From NCBI GenBank assembly GCA_014058105.1, contig JACGCM010000604.1, positions 682,001-746,000 on the forward strand: a stretch of DNA of 64,000 nt, written 5' to 3'. Of the stretch, positions 55,173 through 64,000 are shown piece by piece (the first letter of the stretch is position 1; each line of letters opens with the position of its first letter). A program made the translations under genes and the position numbers. The DNA comes from Kingdonia uniflora (Eukaryota; Streptophyta; Magnoliopsida; Ranunculales; Circaeasteraceae). A model generated the notes under the pieces. The model ran no database searches and was not told the DNA's origin. It saw only the letters and a list, made by a program, of their open reading frames with translations.

Positions 55173-55932
55173 TAGGCAGAGCTAGGAATTGAGGTTTGGT
55201 GGAACAAAGTTAAGCGGAGTGGTTTTAAAGATAATTTTGGGGGTACGGGGGTGGAGGCCTCGAAATTTTTTAGGGTACTAAATAAAAACTCATCATAATG
55301 TTAAATTAAAATCCAATCTTCGTTAACAATTGGAATGTTTTATTTTTTTAAAATCAAGCTCATTATAAGAGTCAAATTGAAACCCTAACTTCATATGAAA
55401 TGAAAGTAAAATAAAAAGATTAAAAAATAAAAAGCTTACCAAGAATTGAACCTTATGCAATAATGATTAATGCCAAGATTTTTAACCAATTGAGCTACTT
55501 CTATTTGATATTAAAACAATGAAGAACAATAATTATAGTATAATCATACTATAAATTTTTTAGCAACTAAATAGTTTTTTTTTCTTCCAAAATTCTTAGT
55601 CCCCCCCCCCCCCCCCCCCCCCCTGGGGTGTTTTATTTTTTAACAATCAAGCTCATTATAACAGTCAAATTGAAACACCAACTTCATGGGAAATGAAAAT
55701 AAAATAAAAAGATCAAAAATAAAAAGCTTACCAAAAATTGAACCTTGTGCAATAATGATCAATGCCAAGATTCTTAACCAATTGAGCTACTTTTATTTGA
55801 TATTAAAACAATGAAGAACAATAATTATAGTATAATCATACTATAATTTTTTTTCAAATTTTTTAGCAACTAAATAGTATTTTTTTTTCTTCCAAAATTC
55901 TTAGTCCCCCCCCCCCCCAATTTTCCCCTGCA
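55173..55932. mobile_element. Non-autonomous hAT element (760 bp) with internal duplication
   Basis: The left end TAGGCAGAGCTAGGAATTG and the complement of the right end, TGCAGGGGAAAATTG, form a weak inverted repeat of the same CAG-GGAGCTAG type as the hAT element at 1948-5509. Flanking octamers GGTAGCCA (55165-55172) and GGTGGCCA (55933-55940) match at seven of eight positions, the duplication length of hAT elements. No coding capacity. It interrupts the DUF295 pseudogene. Confidence 0.7.
55325..55918 (+). repeat. Tandem duplication of about 295 bp ending in poly-C runs
   Basis: Two copies begin GTTTTATTTTTTTAAAATCA and GTTTTATTTTTTAACAATCA. Both run through ACCAATTGAGCTACTT and ATAGTATAATCATACTATAA to TTCCAAAATTCTTAGTCCCC. 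The first ends in about 23 C, the second in about 13. The copies are highly similar. Confidence 0.9.
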
Positions 55933-56040
55933 GGTGGCCAATAACTATACAATCAAAGGAAGTTTGTAGGAATGAAAAAGATACACCTCTTGTCGGATCT
56001 ATTACGACTGCGGCCACAACTTAAAAAAATTGAAAATATA

Positions 56041-56904
56041 AATATAAATACCTTGACCAACGGGCCACTAAGACCAATATAAGCACATTATAGAGCACTC
56101 CAGTCGCCTCTCCATATGTCAAAATTTAAAAGCTAAAATATGGGTATAAAAGCACTCTAGTCCCTCCCTCTTCTCTAGTATTTCCTCTATAGTGTGCAAA
56201 ACCATGAATGAGCCAATATTGATGAGCTGTTGTGAAGTGTGCAACGTAAACAAGAGGTAAATTTTGTAGTATATAAGACTTGAGTTAAGTAATCTGAAAC
56301 GACTAAAAAAGTTATTTCTCTTATTTGGTTAAAGAGAGATGTTTCGTGTCAATGGTAAGAACTTTCTTCTAATTAGAGGTAACAAGCACTAAGGTATGCA
56401 CTAACGCGCCTGCTAGCCCGGCAATTGAGTTTTGGTGTAATCTTATTTATTGTCTTATATATATGCCCTCTTGTATGTTAAGATTACTTAGGAGATGAAA
56501 TTGATTACAGAATTTTGAAGAAAGCAACCAAATGATACTTCATATGCTCACAGTGTAATCACTCTAGTTTTTTCTGTCTTCCTTAATTTGTACCTTGTAA
56601 GTTTTGATTCAACTAGTTTAGATACTGATGAAGTAAAACGCAAATCAAGTTTCTCTCTCAAATCGAGTAAAAAAAAGCGAAATTATACATGTTTGCCATC
56701 TTTTTGAACATCATTAACATGAATCAAGTTCAATATATAGGGCTAGTAAGGCCTGTTACACATACACCACTTGATATAAATAGCTTATTTTTCACACCCT
56801 TGGCAAGACCCTATTACATACACATTTATATGTCACTGCAAATGGTTAGAATATAGGGTGAACTGAAAGGATTCCTCAGTGAGTCTGTTGCCCTTGCTAA
56901 TCTT
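56041..56904. other. Non-coding stretch, possible orphan first exon
   Basis: No ORF of note. On the plus strand an ATG at 56204 opens the short peptide MNEPILMSCCEVCNVNKR up to a donor-like AGAG|GTAAAT (56256/56257), with CT-rich sequence upstream. No following exon could be found, so this is not called as a gene. The rest is AT-rich without recognised repeats. Confidence 0.35.
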
Positions 56905-57240
56905 CACTACAAGAATACTCTGCAATGGCCACTGCACTGGTCGTAGCAAAAGCCATTGGCCACCGTCTGAACCGTATACCTAGGGTCGTATCAATAAGTG
57001 GTGTGGCCAATGCTAAGACACGCAGTAAACTATGGCCAACACATTACTTTTAGCCACGGTCCATTTTGAAGCACGTTCATGGCCACTAATATACATTGGG
57101 TACGACCATCACCATGGCAAATGCTAACAATAAACCCCACCAGATCCGTGCCTAATACCTTTTAATTACAATGGCCTTACCCGTGGCTGTTACTTAATTT
57201 TAGCATCCCTGACATATAGTAATTTAGCATAATATCTGAA
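56905..57240 (+). mobile_element. Terminal part of a CACTA (En/Spm) transposon
   Basis: CACTACAAGAATACTCTGCAA at 56905 has the CACTA terminal signature. The next 300 bp contain many copies of a GTGGCCA-type word in both orientations (AATGGCCACTGC, CATTGGCCACC, TGTGGCCAATG, TATGGCCAACA, TCATGGCCAC), typical of subterminal repeats that bind the CACTA transposase. The matching right terminus TTCTTGTAGTG was not found; a TTCTTGTAAA near 57650 might be a decayed one. No transposase is visible. Confidence 0.65.
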
Positions 57241-58619
57241 GCAATTTTATTTTCGAACCGTGAGCAGGTTGATAATATTAAGGAGAAGGAACATATTTAC
57301 AAGGTGGGGACGACCTCCTACAGCCTACATGCAAACTGGGAGGGGTCTGAACACCAAAGGATAGCCACAAACAAGATTTCAAAATAGAACATAACTACTT
57401 ACAAGTTCCAAAGACAAATCATCCTAATCAAGGATGAGTAAGAACTCATAAACCCACCAAACAGCAGAGCCACACCCAAGGGAAGACACTCTAATGAACA
57501 GAAAATGCCCAAGCACCAAAGCGCTAAAATGAAACTAGCACCAACGCAAAATGTTCAAAGCAGAAGCTTAAACTAGCCCGAACCTGACATACTCCCATCA
57601 GCCTATATACAGTCTTGTATCATGAAAACAATTTAGCCTTCAAATTGGACTTCTTGTAAATTAAGACAATATAATTGAACTATGAATTTAAAAAAAAATT
57701 AGACCACATAAGACAATGTAACTCTTATTGCCACTCTATTTTTATTTCGTATATTTTTCAACCACTAAACATTCTTGTTTTTTTAAAACTTTTAGTTTAT
57801 CAGATACTACTACTCAAAATTATTGAAGTGTTCCAAGGGGATGCTCAGAATGCAATAATAGGGGTTCTTTTTGTCACTTATAAGGTCTAGACTACAGTTC
57901 TTATGCCTAACCCAAGATGTCAAGATGCATCATGTACATAAACTACTTGTGTAGGCCAAGACATCTTCCATTTCAAGTCATTCAAGAGAGTCTTAGGAGT
58001 TACTTGACACCTAAATGAGAATTGTTGATTGATTATTTATTATCCAAAATTGTCTACCTATGGAACTGAGTAATCTAATCATGTAGCAGAGTCAAGGCTA
58101 TATTTTTCTTCCATATATTACATCCCACATTTTTCTTACTAGTAATCCTACTTCAACTAGAACTCAAGATCTAATTGACTTTTCTTATAATTATACTTTG
58201 TAGTTTGCAAGGGTAATCCAATCTCTTATAACTATATTTTCTAATCAAATAACATGTAATAATTCTGTCAATATAAACTAAAACTGCCTAAGATAAAACC
58301 CCTTACATCAGCAAGAAAAATAAAGATCATCGTCATTGACTTGAGACCTACATTTCCATAAGTTCTAGAAGAAGCTCTGGTGTGATTGGCCAATATCTAT
58401 GCACTCTCGAGAGATCTCACACGATAGTTGATTTGTAATAGGTTTGAAGGTTGAACATAGTTATTACAACAATATTGCATCTCCTATAGTTGGTTGAACT
58501 ACAGAGCAAAACGAAAAAACCATGAAAACATTAGTATAACACACTTTCAATTACATTTTTTTTTCTTACTTTTATAGTAAGATTTTGACTATGTAACAAG
58601 GACCAGATATATTCGGACT
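57241..58619. other. Non-coding, unassigned
   Basis: 57241-57660 has a different, less AT-rich texture (GTGGGGACGACCTCC, CAAACTGGGAGGGG) and may be an insertion in, or the right part of, the CACTA element. 57660-58619 is AT-rich with no ORF longer than about 70 codons and no family signal. Confidence 0.35.
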
Positions 58620-58745
58620 TACCCGACATGTAGGTTGGCACTTGGCAGGTTCTTAAGTGCCTCAGGGATTCCTTGAGTAAAATATTGATTAGTTATATGA
58701 ATCTGAGTCACAGTGGCTTGCCAAATTAATTAGAACAAAGTGTTG
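58620..58745 (-). pseudogene. Possible leucine-rich-repeat exon fragment
   Basis: The minus strand reads IHITNQYFTQGIPEALKNLP followed by SANLHVG. It resembles an LRR unit (G-IP-xL-xLP-L) and is bordered by a CAG acceptor-like site and a GG|GTAAGT donor. No further exons were found nearby, so it could be a gene fragment or chance. Confidence 0.25.
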
Positions 58746-58794
58746 TAATGGCTGATTTTTCAGTTGGTAAACTTTGCCAATACTTTTGTGAAGA

Positions 58795-59225
58795 TGAACA
58801 CTACTTAGATGTGAACAAAAACTATAACACAGTAGATTTTACGTGGAAACTCAGTAAAATCTAAGAAAAACTACAACCTCTAGGAGGATTTTGTGATAAG
58901 AATCCACTGTGTTAAAAACTATTACAATTGTAGAGAAATTGAGTGGAGTAAGGCAATGAATTGTAGGCAGATATTCCAGACCTTATTGATTTATGCCCAG
59001 CCTGTATTTATAGATGATATTGGCAATTACAAGTAATTTTCCTATGGGCAAAACTTCATGGATCAGGTACAACGGCTCTATTTGACCAAGTGTAACAGCT
59101 ACTTTTAGAGGGTCGAGATCTGTAGTTGTGGTCTTGACACCTTCTTGAATGACAAGATACCTTCAACCTGACTCTATTAGCTTATCCTTATCAAATCTGG
59201 GGAATATGATACTACAAGTGTAACA
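58795..59225 (-). repeat. Probable solo LTR
   Basis: The layout resembles the LTRs of A and B: TTTTACGTGGAAACTCAGTA and AAAACTACAACCTC near the left end, then a minus-strand TATA box CTATAAATACAGG (about 59005). It starts near GTGAACAAAAAC and ends near CTACAAGTGTAACA. No partner LTR, PBS or coding relic accompanies it. Ends and target duplication are not resolved. Confidence 0.4.
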
Positions 59226-60597
59226 TGTATTTTGGTTTATCACATCTTAAGAAAGTATTAGGGATACTTTGAGCTATACAAAAGTAAAATGTAATTAAGT
59301 TATTGTATGATGAAAAAGCTACATATGTTCGTAGTTCTCTTGCCAATTTACCTTAGCATATACTGCTCAAAAACTATTATGTGTTTGAGATCATGGGAAT
59401 CATTGTTACTATTAAAATAGAAAGCTGATAAAAATATTATTTGATTAAGGGAAAAAATATATCAACTTAGTTGGACCCCATGCATGAAATTCACGTTAAG
59501 TAATGTGAATAATATTCTTAGCTTAGGAAAATATCAAAACAACTGTTTGATACATCACTTGTTAACTATGTACGCGGTCTAATATATTGGAATCTAGCGA
59601 AATTTTCGTATATATTAGTTTCTCTAGGATGATATAGTTATGTGTAATACTAAAAGGTTCAGAATGAGCAAAACATGGATCTATGGGTACATTTTAAAAA
59701 AAGATGATTCGATCAGGAATGGCATTGTTTTAATTGAAACTAACACAATGTAGGAAGGTTTATCTTCGCAATATTTATCAGCTATGTCATCATGCTATAG
59801 TTTCTAAGAAATAGTAGTAGTAATAATAATTTTGGGTTGTCTAGATGTTCTATTTAAATCTATCTCTGGTTCAACGTTTGTATTTGAAAGACAAATAATT
59901 TAAATGGCAAACTCATTAGGCCGAACCTTAAGTCTCAAAACGGAACACCTGAAAATAGTAGCATTAAATATATAAGAGTTTGATAAAGATACACCCTTCT
60001 CGCTTTTCATGACCTTAGTTTTGGACCACCGATGATCCACCTCAAAGGTGAAAGATTGATGTTGGTCCCTGGACTACTGTACGGGTGATTATATATAATC
60101 CATCCCTTCAACTCTCAAAAAGTCTAAGTTGTGACACTACCGGTCTTTAACACTAATGATTATAAATGTAATGCACTGTAATTCTCTCACATCGAACTAC
60201 TACATGTATCTTGTTGTATCTTTCCCTATATCTATGATGCAGAGTTTCAATTTTGTTTGCAAGTTGTATACATTTATGTCACCAGTAAGAAAACATGGGT
60301 TGACATAATATCATAAGAGAATGAAGAATAAAGTTGTACCTATTTGATCAGCTGCAATTTATGCTATTGTAAGAAGTAGATTTGGGCATAATCTGCCGTT
60401 AAAGTGTTTTAATGTAGCAAATCAACAAATCCCATATCTGCAAATCAATAAATCAAACTCAAATCAAAATCAAAACAGATACTTTGAATAATTTAATCCC
60501 CAAATCAAAAATTACAACAAGCCCCAAATTATAAAACACAAAAATAGACCTTTGGGTTCACAAAGTTCCTCTGAGCTTTCTGAATCCTCATCGAGAG
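59226..60597. other. AT-rich non-coding DNA
   Basis: No ORF, RNA gene or known repeat was recognised on either strand. The right end (60420-60597) is A-rich on the plus strand, like the intron or 5' region of a minus-strand gene. Confidence 0.4.
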
Positions 60598-60744
60598 TCA
60601 CAAATCTATAAACCATAATAGCACAAGCAAAAGTAACAAGCTAAGAGAAATCAAAATCAAGAATGATGAGAGTGAAGACCAATACCGTAGAACCTCAAAT
60701 CTATTCGTTGAGTAGAGAGAAGCTAAGGCCAAATTGAAACCCAT
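60598..60744 (-). CDS. Small ORF, 48 aa, single membrane segment (hypothetical)
   Basis: ATG at 60744 and TGA at 60600-60598 enclose MGFNLALASLYSTNRFEVLR followed by a strongly hydrophobic stretch rich in Leu and Ser (about residues 25-46), which would be one transmembrane helix. The region upstream (60780-60745) has CTCTAAACCCTAGCTC and CT-rich sequence, as often seen in plant 5' leaders. No family is recognised. It may equally be a chance ORF in the 5' end of a lost gene. Confidence 0.25.
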   Translation of the reverse strand: MGFNLALASLYSTNRFEVLRYWSSLSSFLILISLSLLLLLVLLWFIDL

Positions 60745-61179
60745 TTGGATAAGGATTGAGCTAGGGTTTAGAGGGAGATTGAGAGAGAGTACGATTAATC
60801 GAAAATGCCATATTATTAGTCATTAATCAAAATCGATGACAGATTTTTGATGAAAAAAACCAAATTATTTGGCGCTTCTAAACAAAAATAGATGACAATT
60901 GTTTTTGTCAAGATCCGACGGCTGGGTTTTAAACTTCAATTCAGAAACTAATCCAAGCCTTCCAAAAAAACCTCGATGCATGAGAAAAGGGAGATCAACG
61001 TTCTGGATTGGGAATTGGCTGATCATTTTTATTCTTAGTAGTATAGATAGATAGATAATGTTGGCTTGGTCTTTTCTTGCTAAAAGTTGTGAAGAAAGTA
61101 CACAAACTATATAGCTTAAGCAGTATACATAAGACCAATCATCGTTTCTGTAATTCGCAATCATCACGATATACATAGA
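60745..61179. other. Spacer before the LINE
   Basis: CT-rich to mixed sequence with a short TAGA microsatellite at about 61041-61056. No gene is recognised. The 5' UTR of the LINE probably starts near 61180 (GTAGGGTTTGATTTAGGG). Confidence 0.4.
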
Positions 61180-61275
61180 ATCAAATCAATTCTTTGTAGG
61201 GTTTGATTTAGGGTTTCTGGGAATAAACCCAATCTGAATTTAGATGATGCACAAAGGGTTGTAGAAGCTTTCAAC

Positions 61276-62775
61276 ATGGATGTCGGACAGGGAACCAAGA
61301 TTTGCTGCCCATGGAGATTCATGGGAGAAGAGAAGAAATTGGTTGCACCGGCTACGTCGAAGGAGGGAATTACTTCTGAATTGCAGATTACACAACAACA
61401 TGAAGAACAGGTTATGGAGAATTCATCTCTCCATGGTAAAATCCCTGATAAGGTTACGAACACGACAAAACCAACACAATCATATGTTGATCTAGTAAGA
61501 GGAAGTAAGGATATCCCTAATGTATTACTCGAAGTAGGGAGGCGGGGTGATACCGCATTTGTCTCAATACCTGCAGGAGAGGTTGTTATTGGGGTATCAC
61601 TTTTCAAGTATAGCTTGATAGGTAGGCTGGATCTCCAGAAGGTAAAATTTACAGATGTTCAGGAGTACGCCAGAAACAATTGGAAAACCTCGGGTCAATG
61701 CAAGCTAATCTCTCTAGGGAAAGGCTTCTTCATTATCAAACTTGATAATGAAAATGACAAAAATTCCATATGGAGTCATGGACCTTGGATTGTAGAGAAG
61801 ATGCCAATGAGACTGATGCACTGGATTCTATTTTTCTCGATTGACAATCATAAAAACACGAATGCTCTTATTTGGTGTAAATTTCCTGGATTACCAAGCG
61901 AACTATGGAGTTCAAAGATTTTTTTATCTCTGGGGAAAACTTTGGGTACACCAATTCAGCTAGACCAATCCACAATTAATCACGACTATGGATATCATGC
62001 TAGTGTACTGGTCAATATCAATCTGTCGCAGCCTATTCCCAATCATGTTTTTATAGACATTGATGGAAAGATGATCAATCAAGAGATTGTCCTTCATAGG
62101 GTACCCAAATTTTGCAATCATTGCAAGAATGTTGGGCATTGTATTGCGGAGTGTAAGGTGATACAAAGGGTATTCAGAGGCAAACAGAATCAAGCACCAA
62201 AGATCATTAAAAATCCTAGAACCGTGAAGAATAAGGGTAAACAAAACCTGCCTATTGCAGAAGTACCGAGTAAGACGAAGATGATAAATAACTTACAAAG
62301 TACTAGTCCACCGAGCAAACATACCCATTTTACAGATTCTGTTGCGGCTAAAAGTAAGGGTGATATGGAATTGGGAGAATGGTCAGCTACCAAAGGAAGA
62401 AGAGGTAGGAGTGAATTACCAAAATCTAAGTCCAAGCTAAAGCTTAGAGATACTTAGTCGAGAAATAAATATTATGCTCTTAGCGATGGGGACGGTGTGG
62501 ATCAAGAAAAGCAAACTGATATGGGCATGGAAGAGGACAAAAATCTTGAGAATTTAAATATCAGTAACAGCAAGGGGAGCACACAAAATAGAGAAGTAAA
62601 AGCTAAAGAGCAGTCTATTCCAATTAAGGAAGTGAGGAAGCTGCATAATCCAGGGAGTTGGGCTAACCTCATGGAAGAAGAAGATCAAGATTTATTACCG
62701 AATCAAATAATCAGAGGGGGACGAGTTTATACAATAGAACCGAGGATTACACGATCTAACACAGGTTTGCAATGA
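61276..62775 (+). pseudogene. LINE ORF1 protein (DUF4283, CCHC zinc knuckle), one in-frame stop
   Basis: From ATG 61276 the frame is open for 393 codons to a TAG at 62455-62457, then continues in the same frame to TGA 62773-62775 (about 499 residues in all). Residues about 105-235 form the DUF4283 domain of plant L1 elements (SLFKYSLIGRLDLQKVKF, IWSHGPWIVEKMPMRLMHW). A CX2CX4HX4C knuckle follows at C280, C283, H288 and C293. The tail is basic, then acidic and polar. DUF4283 plus knuckle proteins bind nucleic acid and form the LINE ribonucleoprotein. The TAG follows LKLRDT and precedes SRNKYYALSDGDG, so it looks like a recent nonsense change. Confidence 0.85.
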
Positions 62776-64000
62776 GATTTCTTTTCTAGAATGTTTGAGG
62801 ACTGGGGAACAATAATGCCATGATATATATCAGGAAAAAAATAGTGGAGTTGAATCCCAACATTATTGGGTTTGCAGAACCTAAAGTTTTTGTTAAGGGA
62901 TTTCACATTTCAGGTTACAATAACATGATTATAAATAATGAGGATGGGATGAATAAAGGAAACATTTGGATTTTCTGGAATGAGGATCTCCAGAATCTGA
63001 GTATGGTTATGTGTACAAATCAACATATCTCTATCATCTTTATGGAATGTCTATTCACATTTGTTCATGCAGACTGTCTACGGTTTTATAGAGAGGAACT
63101 TTGGAGCCTGATGATAGAAATATCCATCAATAACCAATTACCATGACTCTGTATTGGGGATTTTAATGTGGTACTTAGAATGTCAGAAAAAAAAAAAGGG
63201 AAGGAAACCCCCTTGTCGTAGAGCAATTGTAGAATTTTCTGATGTGATAAATGCAGCTTCCCTCACAGAAAGTATTACAACAGGGGCCACTTATACCTAG
63301 TGTAATGGTTAAAAAGAGGTGATAGGAATCTTGAGTGTGCTGGATAGAAGCCTGATTAATGATCGCTGAAATGCCAAATTCCAAAATTGGAAGGTAAAGG
63401 TGCTTCCTTGTACTAAGTCTGACCATTCTCTTCTGTTTGGGGAGTGTAATGGAATAGCTAAGCCGAGCAACATTCCTTTCCGATATATGCAATCTTGTGG
63501 AGCAAGGAGAAAAGCTTTAGAGAAGTGGTTGAGAATGGCTGGAAGCAAACTCTATATACTGCCCCTCTTTTCGTAATTATGCTGAAACTAAGGAAACTGA
63601 AGACTACGATTAAAAACTGAAAAATGCAAGTTCTTGATAAAATCGCTCGTAACAAGAAGGAACTTCAGGGAGAGATACTACATCTATAAATTTGGCTAGA
63701 AGAAGATGAGACAGATGATATTCTGAATTTACAGATACTTAACAAATCAAAAGAATTTGAAATACTTGAGGAGAAGGAGGAGGATGACTGGAAACAAAGA
63801 TCGAGAGTCAAATGGCTACTTGCTGGGGATCGAAATACTTCATTTTTCATCAATCTACTCTAAGAAAAATGGTCAAGACTACTATTATGGAAATACAAGA
63901 CCAAAATGGGGATGTGATCTCTAATCAGAACGACATTAAAGAATATATCCTCACTTACTATGAGGAAAAGTTTGCCAAGTCATGAGGTGATAAAATGTCC
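62772..64000 (+). pseudogene. LINE ORF2 endonuclease part, decayed, cut by window end
   Basis: The ORF2 ATG (62772-62774) overlaps the ORF1 stop as ATGA. The frame begins MRFLF, then TAG where Trp is expected, NV, then TGA where Arg is expected. The body 62820-63146 reads IRKKIVELNPNIIGFAEPKV and WIFWNEDLQNLSMVMCT, the start of an exonuclease-endonuclease-phosphatase fold. CIGDFNVVL (63153) carries the GDFN motif. KRGDRNL (about 63312) and SDHSLLFGEC (about 63420) follow in shifted frames, the latter with the SDH catalytic motif. The last part (RSRVKWLLAGDRNTSFFINL, 63802-63861) is the linker before RT. Confidence 0.8.

Larger units (their letters stand above)
54530..56030 (-). pseudogene. 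Second F-box/DUF295 (KIB-like) protein pseudogene
   Basis: Minus-strand blocks: IDPTRGVSFSFLQTSFDCIV (about 56000-55945), then, after a 760-bp hAT insertion, NPIFSKDGFYCLDNDGKVGV (about 55065) and METWEFIPNLVG (about 54990). Next are VGHLGTPIFIFKLDLIDMSW (54882), NLGNKMIFLSCTTSIFKVAA (about 54810), GVFYSLD (about 54690) and a C-terminal YGRYEHKNCTWTEPDV in another frame (about 54620-54580). This is the DUF295 domain with its usual Cys-Thr-Trp-x-Glu-Pro end. Frameshifts and stops are frequent. It is paralogous to, not continuous with, the relic at 6070-7450, since both contain the same C-terminal blocks. No F-box is recognisable. Confidence 0.7.
61180..64000 (+). mobile_element. L1-type LINE retrotransposon, 5' part
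   Basis: A plus-strand non-LTR element with ORF1 (DUF4283 plus CCHC knuckle) and ORF2 (endonuclease) in the L1 order. It reaches the window end before the RT domain. The exact 5' end is not defined; no target duplication can be checked. ORF1 is nearly intact, which marks it as one of the younger elements here. Confidence 0.85.

Noticed and set aside
56204..56256. First coding exon MNEPILMSCCEVCNVNKR with splice donor
   Set aside because: No downstream exon or protein family could be identified. One short exon is too little evidence for a gene.
1..64000. tRNA, rRNA, snoRNA or microRNA genes
   Set aside because: No A/B-box tRNA pattern or rRNA signature was seen while reading both strands. 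Hairpin searches would need folding software, so short RNA genes cannot be excluded.

Overview
The window reads as nuclear DNA of a flowering plant, most likely a eudicot. It is AT-rich and gene-poor, with no operon-like gene packing. The only host-type coding traces are plant families: two decayed F-box/DUF295 genes and one small secreted cysteine-rich peptide gene. Nearly everything else is layered transposable elements of plant-specific kinds. Species cannot be named from this.

Left part (1-7500). The window opens in the tail of a Ty1/copia-type LTR (1-456). A possible two-exon secreted cysteine-rich peptide gene follows on the minus strand (about 1057-1573, TATA box at 1641-1650); its second exon is too short to stand out in an ordinary ORF scan. 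A decayed hAT transposon with a TTF/MYM-type transposase relic occupies 1948-5509 and carries its own insertion with 60-bp tandem repeats. A DUF295 pseudogene (minus, 7450-6070) is split by a 554-bp Tourist-like MITE with a TTA duplication.

Central nest (7494-54453). The framework is a minus-oriented Tat-lineage Ty3/gypsy element (A; LTRs about 13676-14204 and 53950-54453). Into it went: a minus-oriented Ty1/copia element in its left LTR (7502-13675, duplication ATAAG); a second Tat element in its integrase (C, 19424-46262); and a short-LTR copia element in its RNase H-integrase linker (D, 46942-51586). Element C in turn contains a third Tat element (B, 24885-39543, duplication ATAGT). B's LTRs look the most alike, as expected for the youngest insertion. 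A, B and C share one plan, read on the minus strand: 5' LTR, degenerate PBS with CGTCTGTG core, gag, protease, RT, RNase H, integrase, then a long region carrying ORFs on the opposite strand, a G-rich PPT and the 3' LTR. In each, the antisense ORFs begin just downstream of a good plus-strand TATA box.

Right part (54454-64000). A second DUF295 pseudogene (minus, about 56030-54530) is interrupted by a 760-bp non-autonomous hAT element with an internal duplication. Then come a CACTA-type end (56905), a probable solo LTR (about 58795-59225), and a plus-strand L1-type LINE (ORF1 61276-62775, ORF2 from 62772) that runs off the window before its RT domain.

No long ORF here looks like an intact, expressed host gene. 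Frames are broken mostly by stops at Trp, Gln and Arg codons, as expected from C-to-T decay of methylated transposon DNA. Of most interest are the TATA-driven antisense ORF modules of the three Tat elements, the five-unit 160-bp array inside B, the recombination scar at C's 5' end, the duplicated PPT of copia D, and the cysteine-rich peptide gene.
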